DNA of 23,063 nucleotides from Parachlorella kessleri. Its lineage: Eukaryota > Chlorophyta > Trebouxiophyceae > Chlorellales > Chlorellaceae. Shown in pieces: positions 1 through 9,341 of the stretch (positions are counted from its first letter, which is position 1; each line of letters starts with the position of its first letter). Location: NCBI GenBank assembly GCA_001598975.1, contig BBXU01000282.1, positions 1-23,063 on the forward strand, in the 5' to 3' direction. Position numbers and translations under genes: made by a program. A model generated the notes under the pieces. It did not search any database. It was not told the origin of the DNA and saw only the letters and a list, made by a program, of their open reading frames with translations.

Positions 1-227
1 CCACCCCACCCTCCCGCCTTCACTTCTGTCATATGGTTAGTCACTCATCCAGAGCCAACCTTGCGAACTAGCATACCGAGAATAATGGGACTAAGTGAAG
101 GCGTCGATCGATCCAAACGTTATTACTCGAGTGCATCGGTTCACTGGGTTTACGCACATGCATCGATAGCTACTGTCGGACCCATATATCACTGCAGTGA
201 AGCACCGACACGTCTTTTGTAGCTATC
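1..227 (+). other. Upstream flank of the LRR gene
   Basis: This stretch precedes the first supported exon and should hold the 5' untranslated region and part of the promoter. I see no open reading frame with recognisable content and no convincing TATA box. ATG triplets at 159 and 197 lie upstream of the chosen start. The frame opened at 197 overlaps the coding frame and has no recognisable protein. Confidence 0.4.
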
Positions 228-3200
228 ATGGCAATCACGATGCTGGCACGGCCGCTGGCCCAGGCCAGCCCCTGGCAATCTCTGCAGGCAGCACACCGCC
301 AGAGACGTCTACTGCCCGCCGGCCCTGGCCTCTTAGACCTGGCCAGGTCGCGGCACGTTTGTCACGCAAAGAAGAAAAAGAAACGGGTTGTAAGGGAAGA
401 GGAGGAGCAGCCTGTAGTCATAGTGCAGCAGCCTGCCGCCGAGGAAGAAGCAGAGCAACAACAAGAAGCAGAAGCCGAAGGAGCTGTGTATGACGCGGAG
501 GCACATGGCACAACAGCAGAGGCAGACGGAACAAGTCAGCAGCAGCTAGCGCAGCAGCAGGTGGTGCGGGCTGTGCCGCCAACCCCGCAGGTAATGCTGC
601 ATGGTCTTGCTCGAGGCCTTTCACCAACTCTGCATTCAGCGGGTGGTACTCGCAGGCATTATAGGCCACACTGGCACTAGTTCAACTTAGGGGCTGGCAC
701 CTGTGCAACAGGTGGCAATGTTAGCCCGTGTGCTGCCTTTGCCAGTTCATTGGCTTGCAGGATGCGCCCTCTTCTGTCTCGCTACCTCACAGCCCCCCAC
801 CCCACATCCCTTCGGATATACCAACCTTGATCCCCCTTTGCGTGGCCGGCGTAAGCCTGGTCACGATGTTACTAATGAGTTCTGAGAGCAGCATCTGCGC
901 TGGGGTTTTCTACAGAACATGTGTGCCCACCTGCCTCCAGGTGCCTGTGGAAGAGGCAGAAAGTTTCAATGACGTCTGGAAGATCGGGCTGGGCGGCATT
1001 GCAGCACTGGCAGGGGTAGCAGCGCTGGCTTTCCTGGGCCATCGTCTCTTCAAGTCGCAGGCACCCAAGGTCCAGGAGGTAAGTGGTGCTAATAATTACC
1101 AGATTCCGTTCCTTGCTAGGAAACTGTCAGCTCCCAAGGCGCTGCCCACAGTGTGAGGTGTGGAGGGGAGAAGCTGCAAGCGAGGCATCCAGCAAAGCTA
1201 GCTTCCTGGTTGGCACGACACATGAGACATGCACAGCCTGACTCTGAACTGTTGAGAACCATGTGTACGACTTCTAATTTCCTCGGTGCTATCAATCGAT
1301 GAGTTCTACTCCTGGATGTCAAGGAAAAGAAAAACATGGCATAGCATTTACTACTCTGATACTCTACAGGCAATAGAGAAGCAGCAGGCGTCGCGCGAGT
1401 CCGTGCAGCGGCTACAGAAGTTCATCAGCCAGATACGCAACAGCACGACCGCGGACCTGTCCTCAGAGCGGCTAGGGGATGAAGGGTTTGCATACATCAT
1501 CGACGCGCTGTCCTTCAATGACAGGTGGGGTATGCAATGCTGACTTCTGTTTGTGTGGTCGTCGCCCCTTGGCTGCTGGTATGTGCAGGGTATGTTAAGT
1601 TTGTAAGGGTTCAAGGTTGCTAATTGCCAGGTTTATGCCGCGGTTTAGGGCTTGTAGTGGAGGCTTCTACATGGTTGCAGGGCCGTTTTTGCGGTTAGAT
1701 GTTAAGGGCATGGAGAAACTTTGAAAAGGCATACTCTTCCTGCTTATCTTTTCCCACGTGCATGCCCTGCAAACGTGAGCCCTGACTCCAGCAGGGGCGG
1801 GGTGAAGGCGCCCCTCCCTGAAGCACACTTCCATCTTATTGCCCCCGTCTCTGGGCACGTATGGCAGATGATTGTGTCTCCCTTGAGCGAGTGCAGGTGT
1901 GTGGCTGCTGACTTTAGCAAGGTCGGCGTGGGCGTGCCGGGCATTCAGCAGCTGTGCACCGCGCTGGGGTCCAACACGGTGCTGGAGACCCTGCTGCTGG
2001 AGACCAACAACGCGGGGGACGAGGGGGCGGCGCTGCTGGCGCAGACGCTTGCAGGTGAGCTCGCCGCGTGGCCAGGCAACACTTGATTGCTGGGGTGTGG
2101 GCCCAGTGTGTGGCCGGATAATGGCAGCGCTCTCCTAAGGACTGCCTGGCCTGATCTGTACTGCAGCAGCTCAACCAAGCAGCGGGGAGAGTGCGGCTGC
2201 TGCGGGCTCCTGACGGCCGTGGGGTAGGAGCCAGGCAGCTGTCGTCGAGCAAGGGGTGTGCAGAGTTACCCAAGCACAGAGTTGGCTCCGCTGCTCTTAA
2301 AGACGGCATGCTGCGCTGTGTAGGCGGCACGCGCATTAAGCACTTGAACCTGACCGGAAACAATATCGGTGACGTGGGCGCCAAGGCACTGGCAGAAATG
2401 CTCAAGGTTAGTCATCATGTAGTTGATGGTAATGGGCAAGCACCGGAGGCTCAGCTGCCCGGCTGATTGCTCTCTGGGCAGCATGTCACCTGTCAAGCAA
2501 GTACAGAAGAACAGTGCTAATCCCCAGCAACAGCGTAGACAGCAGTGCGGCCCAGCGCTGCGCCCCTCTGAGGCTGCCTCAGAACAGCATGTTTGAGAGG
2601 GGCCAACGCCAAGCCTGCCTGCATGGCTGTTGCAATGGTGGTGGAACTTGTGACGTGACACCTCAAGTGTAGTGGTGGACATCAGTCAGGCGTTCAGTTG
2701 CATGCTTCATTGTTGCTGTGCTTCTTGACTACCGAACGCATGATGGACGCATTTTGTCCTAGTGAAGGTCAACACCACGTTGGAGGAGCTGCAGCTGAAC
2801 GGCAATGTCATAGACTATGACGGCATCACTGCCATTGCGGAGGCACTCACCACCAACACATCCCTCAAAGTCCTGGGTATCAGGTGAGGCTTCCTTGCCG
2901 CCTCTGCTGTCACCAGCAGGAGTACTAGCATGTTAAAGGTTGTCATGCTTGGCATAGGCGCGCCTCGCTGCATCACTGCTGCTTGGAAACGCATGTGTAA
3001 GTGGCTGGTTCTCAACTGCAGTGTTCTGTAGTCCAGCCGCGGCCGCTGCAATTGGTTTTGATATGCTGCTGTCGGTTGCCCTGAAGCTGAGGGGTTGATG
3101 GCATGCTTGCGTGCAGCGACAACTACATCGGCGCCCTTGGGGCAGGGGTGCTGGGGGCGGCCCTGCGGCAGAATGAGTCTCTACAGGTGGGGAAGCAAGG

Positions 3201-6163
3201 GAGCCAGGAGGGACTGGCTTACACAGAGGCAGAGCTGGCTTCTGCACTGCAAGGCAGTAGCAGCTGTGCACTTGCGGTGAATGCCAACCCTGTGCAGCGT
3301 ATGCATGCATGCCAGGTCTAGAGCCTTTCTGCTTTTCCACCAATACAGCAGAGGTCGGGTTTCTGGTGTGCTGCCTCACAGGAGCTGACGATCAAGGGCA
3401 ACGAGCTGGGGGACGAGGGTGTGAAGGTGCTCTGTGAGGCGCTGAAGGAGCGAAAAGGAGGTGCGCTGGGTAACCTTCTTCATGGCTGGCTGGCTGGCTG
3501 GCTGGCTGGGTAGTGTCAATCTTTAGTGTGAGGCGGAGGGCCACGATGGGTGTGCCTGCAGGGGTGGAGGCTGCCGCTTGGTCTGCTGCAACACAGCAGT
3601 AGTCCTGGGTGGACTGGGAGAGGGTGACCTCATGCTGTATGGACGTGTGCCAAGTGCTGCAAGAGCACCATGCACACATGTACCTTTTTTAAGACAGCAG
3701 TATGGAGCGCTGCGACCCCCTTCACCAACAAGCCTTGTCGCTCCATACCATCCAACACCCTGTGCATTGAAAGGCCATGGTGCTCGACATGGGCACAGCA
3801 GCAGCAGCAGCCATGGACGATGGCTCGATGCTTTCTCCATGCACTTCCACCCTGCAGAGAGCGCTCGGACATGGGCAGCCTTATCAAATTTGCGTGCCTC
3901 CTGCTGCGCCTCCCCCATGCCTGCAGAGATTAAGGCGCTTGACATGGGCAACAACACCATCACAGCCGTCGGAGCTGCTGCCCTAGCAGACCTGCTGCGT
4001 GGCAACAACTCCCTCACGGATGTGAACATCAACATGAACGACGTTGGGGACGATGGGGCCTTCCAGGTGAGGGCGCTGGAGGGGAGTGCCTTTGAGCTGG
4101 GGAGGTTGCTTTTTGCTATTTCAGGAAGTGGGCCGGGCAGCGCAGGTGTTGATGTGCACCGTGTCCAGTCACTGTGCAGGGTTTGCTTGGCTAAGTGATG
4201 CTGTGGAGGCGGCTAGGTAGCCTCTAGAACCTGCGTGGGTTGTCGCGTGCGTCCCTCCTTAGCGATGTGCAGAAATGACGGTGCAAGCGTATCCAGGCAG
4301 CGTACCAGGAGACTACATTGCCGCAGCACACACGCTGGTCGGGCCGTGCCCCTTGGTGCAGCTTGCTGCCTCGCTCAAAGACAACCGCACGCTGAAGACG
4401 CTGGATGTGGGCGGCAACAACATCGGCCCCGATGGCGGCAAGGCTTTGGCAGCTGCGCTGCGCGGCAACGAGTCTCTGCAGGTGCAGGCCTTGCAGTGGG
4501 CTCCCACCGTCCCCATGTGTAGAGAGTCTTCATAGGCCTGGTCGCGATGGTTTGGGGTGTGTAGTACTGGCGTGGCCACTGCGGAGAGTTGGGAACCGAG
4601 GTTGCATTGCAGGGTGTGCCTTGGCCAGCCAGTGTTTTGCCAGGGTTTGCTGGTGCGTCTGCTCGTGCGAATGTCTCACCAGTAGTGATGTCGCCCGCGT
4701 GCGTGTTGGCTACCATGGCCAGGAGCGCCGCTTCCTCAAGGACGCTGGTGTTGTGCTGCCCTTCAGACACTTGAACTGGGCTACAACCCCATTGGCCCTG
4801 AGGGTGCCAAGGCATTCTCAGACCTTCTCAAGTATGACATGAAGGTGGGCGGGGAGCCCTGCTAGCATGTGCCTCTGGGGCTGGTGTCCTGCTTGGCTGA
4901 GCATGTTTGCAGGGAAGCTGCGGGATGTACGCATGTGCTCGTGCTGGTGCCCGTCCGCTCAACACAGTGACGACCCTGGACTGAACTCCACACCACACAG
5001 CGTAACCCTTTGGCAGGGCATATGACTGCACACACTCCCATCGAGCGGGCGTGCCTCCCCTTCACTCTCAGGCCAATGCCGCTGTTCTGTCATCGGTCAA
5101 GTGCACACGTGGTCAATCGCTGCTTTCCAGGTGGAGACCCTCAAACTGGGGTGGTGCAAGATCGGAGCGGGCGAAGGGGCCAAGGCGGTGGCAGACCTCA
5201 TCATGTTCAACACCACGCTGCGCACGCTGGACTTGCGAGGCAATGGCTTTGGCAACGACGGTGAGCGGTGGGAGGTCCACTGCATGCGCTTTGCGTTTCA
5301 GGAGGGTCTGTAACTCTAGTGGGTGGATGGGGAAGGGAGGGTGTGTGGGGGGGGAGCGCCCAGGGCTGTGCAGAGTTCGTAAGTGGTCGTGGCTGGTGAA
5401 TGGTGGCTGTCATGGAGTCGTAGAGGGTCTTTGAAGCGGCTCGGGCTGTGGTTGGTACATGTTGTAGGGCAGAGACTGATTTCATGGGTGGTGCAGCAAG
5501 CCGCTGCATGTCTTGGCTGGACCCCTGAGCGGAGCGTGCAGGACATGCGCAGGGGCCATCTACGTGTCGCGTGGCATGAAGGAGCACACCAATGAGCAGC
5601 TGCGAGACCTTGACATGGGCTACAATGAGATCAAGGATGAGGGTGCCTGCGCGCTGGCTCAGGTATGGGGTGCCCTGTTTTGACACATACCTGCTTGAGC
5701 CTCTGTCACTGCCTTTGGAGCGGAAGTGAGAGTGGTTGGGGCAGGCACTTGCTGCACCCTGGCTGCTGGGCTCTAAATGTCACTTGCGCTGCCCTTGTGT
5801 ACCTCCTGACCTCCATGCCTGTGGCGTTTCATTTGTAGGCCTTGAAAGCCAACCCCAGCGGCGCACCCAAGGACCTCAAACTCAACTCCAACTACATTAC
5901 CAAGTTTGGCCAGGCAAGGCATCAGTACGACTGAGATGCCCTGCTCAGAAGCTATGCAGCTGCCGATGCCTGATTTCTCAAAGAGTCGCAAATTTCTGGT
6001 CGCGGTGCTGCCTGCATGAGATTCCTGCATAGCGTGGGCTACACACCTCACGTGAAGTGCTTGACAAGACCACCTGCTGCATCCTGCTTTGCAGGTGGCT
6101 CTGACAGAAGCCCTGGATATGGTCTATGACATGGCCCGCAAGCAGATGGTTATCCACTTCTGA
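228..6163 (+). CDS. Plastid-type LRR (ribonuclease-inhibitor-like) membrane protein, 15 exons
   Basis: Exons: 228-590, 941-1078, 1370-1524, 1897-2054, 2324-2406, 2768-2883, 3117-3186, 3382-3460, 3927-4066, 4362-4481, 4767-4844, 5131-5260, 5553-5662, 5839-5913, 6095-6163. Frames agree at every junction and give about 627 residues. The N-terminus is rich in Arg/Ala/Leu/Ser and poor in acidic residues up to the KKKKK near residue 48, like a chloroplast transit peptide. A Glu/Gln-rich low-complexity stretch follows. Exon 2 encodes one hydrophobic helix near residues 136-154. From about residue 190 to the end the protein is an array of ~28-residue repeats of the form LxxLDxxxNxIGxxGAxALAxxL, the RNI/NLR-type LRR. 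Such repeats usually bind proteins; no catalytic domain is visible. The design recalls plant plastid RNI-like proteins such as Arabidopsis EMB2004, but that link is from memory. The start is the first ATG giving a transit-like peptide. The last intron (5914-6094) starts with GC. Family is well supported; function is unknown. Confidence 0.82.
3484..3510. repeat. (GGCT)n microsatellite in an intron of the LRR gene
   Basis: About six tandem copies of GGCT occur just inside the intron that follows the exon ending at 3460. It is a simple sequence repeat and probably length-variable between strains. Confidence 0.9.
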
Positions 6164-6391
6164 ACAAACCTACATAAGCAGCGCTGCCAAATGTGGTGCA
6201 GCTTGTTGGGTGGCAGGAGCGAGCTCTCTCAAGCGTCAACAAGTTCAATTTATACCCTACTGAGCGGAATGCAACCACAGCTTATGTGGCAGGCTTGAGA
6301 GTGTGTATTGCTTGCAAATTCTCGTTGAGGATTTATAGGCAGCCTCTATTGTGACCTAGTGTCTTGCAGTTTAGTTGCCAATGCAAGTCAC

Positions 6392-6396
6392 TGTAA
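6392..6396 (+). promoter_or_regulatory. Candidate poly(A) signal TGTAA after the LRR gene
   Basis: TGTAA is the usual polyadenylation signal of chlorophyte algae. This copy lies about 230 bases after the stop codon at 6161-6163. A five-base match can arise by chance, so the call rests on spacing only. Confidence 0.3.
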
Positions 6397-6599
6397 CAGC
6401 AACCTTGGGCCATCAACAGCCCCGTTGGAACATGGGAGGCGAGAGGGTGCGCAAGGTATGGCATGGTGGCTGGTGGGCGCATCACTGCAGTCACGGCAGC
6501 TGGCTCCACACTGCCTGCGATCTAGCTCCACACTTCCTACAGTCTGCAAACCCATTGTCCAGGGTAGTGCAGGGCTGGATGCCAACCGGAGCATAGCAG

Positions 6600-6683
6600 T
6601 CAGGGAAGGTGCAAGAGCATTCTTGCACCCAGCCTGTCGTACAGTTCGCCTCTCACTCCTCTGTTCGTACTCCTGCCATCCTA
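6600..6683 (+). repeat. Dispersed ~80-bp repeat, copy 1
   Basis: Begins TCAGGGAAGG and ends near CCTAA. It shares, in order, TCAGG-AAG, CATTCT, GCA-CCAG-CCTG, CTCA, TGTTCG-ACT and GCCA-CC-TAA with copies at 6760 and 18820. TCGTACAG is shared with copy 3 only. The copies are diverged and gapped, so alignment would be needed to set the ends. Confidence 0.55.
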
Positions 6684-6759
6684 AAGAATAGCAGTTGTCA
6701 CCCTCAAAGTGGACTTTGTCGTGGATCACACCTGTTATCACCGATTTAATCATCAGCAC

Positions 6760-6840
6760 TCAGGCAAGACTCAGGCTCATTCTGCATCCAGCCCTGTCAA
6801 TCCAGCTCAACCTGTTCGCACTACCTGCCACCCATGCTAA
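6760..6840 (+). repeat. Dispersed ~80-bp repeat, copy 2
   Basis: Starts exactly 160 bases after copy 1, so the two form a loose tandem. It carries TCAGGCAAGA, CTGCATCCAG, CCTGTTCGCACT and CCACCCATGCTAA, most of them matching copy 3 at 18820 almost exactly. It ends about 145 bases before the start codon of the mTERF-like gene. Confidence 0.65.
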
Positions 6841-6985
6841 TTTAAACCAGCGCCCAGACTGCGGGTACGCAATAGTTAGTCATACTAAAAGATCTCATGG
6901 GCTATTGTTTTGTTCTCATTAAGGTTCTCAGATAGAGCCGCAGCACAACGTTTCTCGGAGCTATTGTAAGGCAGCTTCAGCTATC

Positions 6986-8294
6986 ATGTCATGGGCAAGT
7001 TCTTGGCGTCCAGCAAGGGCTGCTTGGGTGCATCCCACCCTGAGGCAACCTTCCCTGGCCAGCCCCAATCACTCCGGGGCACACAGCACTCGCTGCTGGT
7101 CTGCCAAACGGGAGGTCAAAGACCCCAAGAGTTTCGCTTCCATGGACCAGCTGCGAGAGCAGCTTGGACAAGCCTCTTCTCCTGGCCTTGTCACCAGCTT
7201 GGTCAACTGGCTCAGCAAGGCAGCTGCAAGCACCACCTCGAGCTTTGATCTGAAAGGAGTGTACAAGCGGCTGCTGGCGATGGCGCAACCCAGCAGTGGT
7301 GGCAATGGTTGGGCAGACGAGTTGGCTGAGCTGGATCGGTTGGAGGTGATGAGGGACAGAGTGCACGGAATAACATCTGATATGTGCATTTGCTATGGGC
7401 GTGGTACTGAGGGACAACAAACTTGGCAGAGAATTTTGCGGCAAAAGCTTAACGGAAGGTGCACCTGGCGCAGGCGGAGGTTGGCCAAGAGAGGGTGCAG
7501 CAGCTAGCTACTGTCCTGCTGGGGACTCGGCAGTCCACGCTACGCATCATTCGCAGGTCAGGAGCCTAGTATGCTTGCCTGCAGTGTCCGGCGGTGCTGC
7601 TGAGAAGGCGGCAGTCCATTGTCTGGCACTGCTGGTGGGTCGAGTGTGTTGCAAGTCTTGCCCACTTCCGTCGCCGCAGCTAGCAGTGTTGACTGGAGGC
7701 AACTGATGTCCTGACAGTGTACACTGTGTCTTGTTTCAGGTATCCAGCCATCTTGAGGATGTCCAGGAGCCACATCATGGAGCGACTCATTTGGCTGAAG
7801 GTAACCGCGGCCCATGTCGAGCAACTCTCGCACATTGTCCGACTCTGCAGCGAGGGCTCACGTGATATGCTAGCTTGTCACTATGTCCGCGCTCAATCCT
7901 CACTCAGCTGCGTTCCTCCCACCAGCTACTGGCACGGATATTCACCTAAGCACTTCATGTTTTGGTGTAGGGCGAGTTTCCAGGCAGCGATGTCACCCGC
8001 ATGGTTGAGCTGCAGCCGGCGGCGTTCTTGGGTGGCGACTGGCAGATTGTGCGCAAGCAACTGGCTGGTGCAGCTCAAACGCTGCGGGAAGGGCTGCAGG
8101 GCGCCAACTTCGACTTCATGTTCCAAGAGGACCCGGCGATCCTCCACGAAGATGTGGAGTCTCTAAGGGTGGGGGTGAGGCAGCTGCATGAGCTGTGGGC
8201 GGTGGATGAAGCAGCGCTGGCTAACAGCAGCCCGCTGCATTTGACGCTAGCAGTGCGGGCGCTTGGGCCCAAGGGGCCGCCACAGAAGTTTTAA
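6986..8294 (+). CDS. mTERF-like protein, probably organellar, 4 exons
   Basis: Exons: 6986-7345, 7474-7556, 7740-7800, 7971-8294, giving about 275 residues with all phases consistent. The first ~45 residues are rich in Ser, Arg, Ala and Trp and lack acidic residues, which suggests a plastid or mitochondrial targeting peptide. Exons 2-4 contain spaced motifs typical of mTERF helical repeats: a leucine-rich helix with LLGTRQST, then IIRRYPAIL, a serine, a helix ending RLIWLK, then DVTRMVELQPAAFL. A weaker further unit contains FQEDPAILHEDV. mTERF proteins bind organellar nucleic acid and affect transcription, translation or splicing. Only two to three repeats are visible against up to nine in typical members, so this is a short or diverged member. 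The match rests on motif spacing, not a profile search. An ATG at 6991 lies in another frame and is not supported. Confidence 0.55.
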
Positions 8295-8445
8295 AGGCAC
8301 TCGTCGGCGCACTGATTATGCAGCCTCCGATCATCGTTGCAGCTGGGTGTGTACCTGGTGTATCCTAATGGCATCCTGCTGGCTAAGCCTGATGCTCACT
8401 TTAATCTTGCAGCAGCCCACCCCAGTATGGCACCTGGTGTCCTAC

Positions 8446-8450
8446 TGTAA
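8446..8450 (+). promoter_or_regulatory. Candidate poly(A) signal TGTAA after the mTERF-like gene
   Basis: A chlorophyte-type TGTAA lies about 150 bases after the stop at 8292-8294, just before the MITE-like element at 8472. Spacing is typical; no other evidence is available. Confidence 0.4.
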
Positions 8451-8596
8451 GGGTACACCTTTTCCAAGCTGGGTACCACCTAGTCAGAAACAGCCTTTTC
8501 AAAGGGGGTGGGGGTCCCCCCCCTCCCCCTGCTCAGGGGACGTTATTGCCCCACCCCACCCTCTTTGCGAATCTTGGCCTGGGGTTGGTGGTCCCC

Positions 8597-8638
8597 CTGG
8601 GGGAAGAGGCGGGGTGCCCACCCCGCCCCTTCCCCCAG
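8597..8638. repeat. Near-perfect hairpin, 20-bp arms
   Basis: Arms 8597-8616 and 8619-8638 pair at 19 of 20 positions (A8607 opposes C8628) around a two-base centre. It is very GC-rich, so stable as a cruciform or in RNA. It lies inside the MITE-like element. It is not followed by a T-run, and a bacterial-type terminator is not expected in this genome. Confidence 0.85.
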
Positions 8639-8780
8639 CCGGGGTGCATTTATTGGCTGCATGTGACGGGTGAAGGGGAGAGGCTATTCACTGACAGGCT
8701 TGTGAGAATGCACATCCAGTGCAGACGACCTTCTAATGTATTCAGATGCTCATACAACCTATGCTGTACTCTTGGGGGGC

Positions 8781-8795
8781 CCGGCCTTTGGCCGG
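8781..8795. repeat. Perfect 6-bp-arm hairpin CCGGCC-TTT-GGCCGG
   Basis: A perfect inverted repeat with a three-base loop, flanked outside by a G-run (8774-8779) and a C-run (8803-8807) that could extend the stem over a bulge. It lies near the right end of the MITE-like element. Confidence 0.8.
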
Positions 8796-9341
8796 TGGTG
8801 TTCCCCCTCTCCACCCCCTTTGACTAGGTACCTTTGAACTGTGTTCACACGACCAGTCACCCCTGCTAATTAGGCAGCCAGCACTTTCGATACCAATTAA
8901 CGTTTTGACCACGAAGTTGCCTGATTTCCGCTTATTGACCCTGAAAGAGCACTGGCCGTGGCTTCACCCACCATTAAAATTCCTTTTACAACCTGCAAGT
9001 TGGCTAGCTGCAACGGTGCCCGACGCTGTTCACCCAGGTATTGATTCGAACAGGCCACCAACCCACCTAGCTGCCGGCATGCCGGAGTTAGGCGCTCCCG
9101 CCCATGTTAGTGGCAGGTTAGTCACGTTGGACGAGTTGTTTGCGAGTGTTTGGACGAGGAGTAACAAACCCCTCGGATCGGCGCGTCTTGTTTTGCAATA
9201 CTTTGGTGTTCTTGTTCTCAAACCCCATCTGGGCGGCTAAGATCTGGATTGTCGGGCTCGTTTTCTGAAACACGCAAGGCCCGACAGGGAGTGCCTTGCA
9301 AGACATCACCGCAATGCAGTAAAGATCTGCCGCAGTGGGGC

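Larger units (their letters stand above)
6164..6985. other. Intergenic: LRR 3' end, two repeat copies, gene 2 upstream region
   Basis: No supportable coding exon is seen on either strand. The first ~230 bases are probably the 3' untranslated region of the LRR gene. The second half contains two related repeat copies (6600-6683 and 6760-6840) that lie upstream of the next gene. Short open frames here, including a 123-codon one on the minus strand, have no recognisable composition or motif. Confidence 0.5.
8472..8832. mobile_element. MITE-like element with imperfect terminal inverted repeats
   Basis: The left end reads GGTACCACCTAGTC and, 15 bases on, CAAAGGGGGTGG. The reverse complement of the right end reads GGTACCTAGTC, then AAAGGGGGTGG. 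The ends are thus inverted repeats differing by small gaps. The interior is GC-rich with long G and C runs and strong hairpins and has no coding capacity. This fits a short non-autonomous DNA transposon or fold-back element. A target-site duplication could not be identified with confidence, so mobility is inferred only. Confidence 0.5.
8295..9341. other. Intergenic: gene 2 3' end, MITE-like element, subtilase upstream region
   Basis: No coding exon is supported. The stretch holds the 3' untranslated region of gene 2, an inverted-repeat-bounded GC-rich element (8472-8832), and about 500 bases upstream of the subtilase start. An in-frame ATG at 9249 could extend the subtilase N-terminus by 31 residues, but it would bury the signal peptide. 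Confidence 0.5.

Noticed and set aside
3523..4035. 170-codon open frame on the - strand
   Set aside because: It covers intron sequence and a supported LRR exon in antisense; the + strand reading gives a clear LRR repeat.
6388..6759. 123-codon open frame on the - strand between genes 1 and 2
   Set aside because: No recognisable motif, and it contains one copy of the dispersed repeat.
8597..8638. Bacterial-type intrinsic terminator
   Set aside because: The hairpin has no following T-run, and the intron-rich genes show that this is eukaryotic nuclear DNA.
9249..9341. Upstream in-frame ATG of the subtilase at 9249
   Set aside because: It would put 31 polar and charged residues before the signal peptide; the ATG at 9342 gives a normal basic start and hydrophobic core. 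Not fully excluded.
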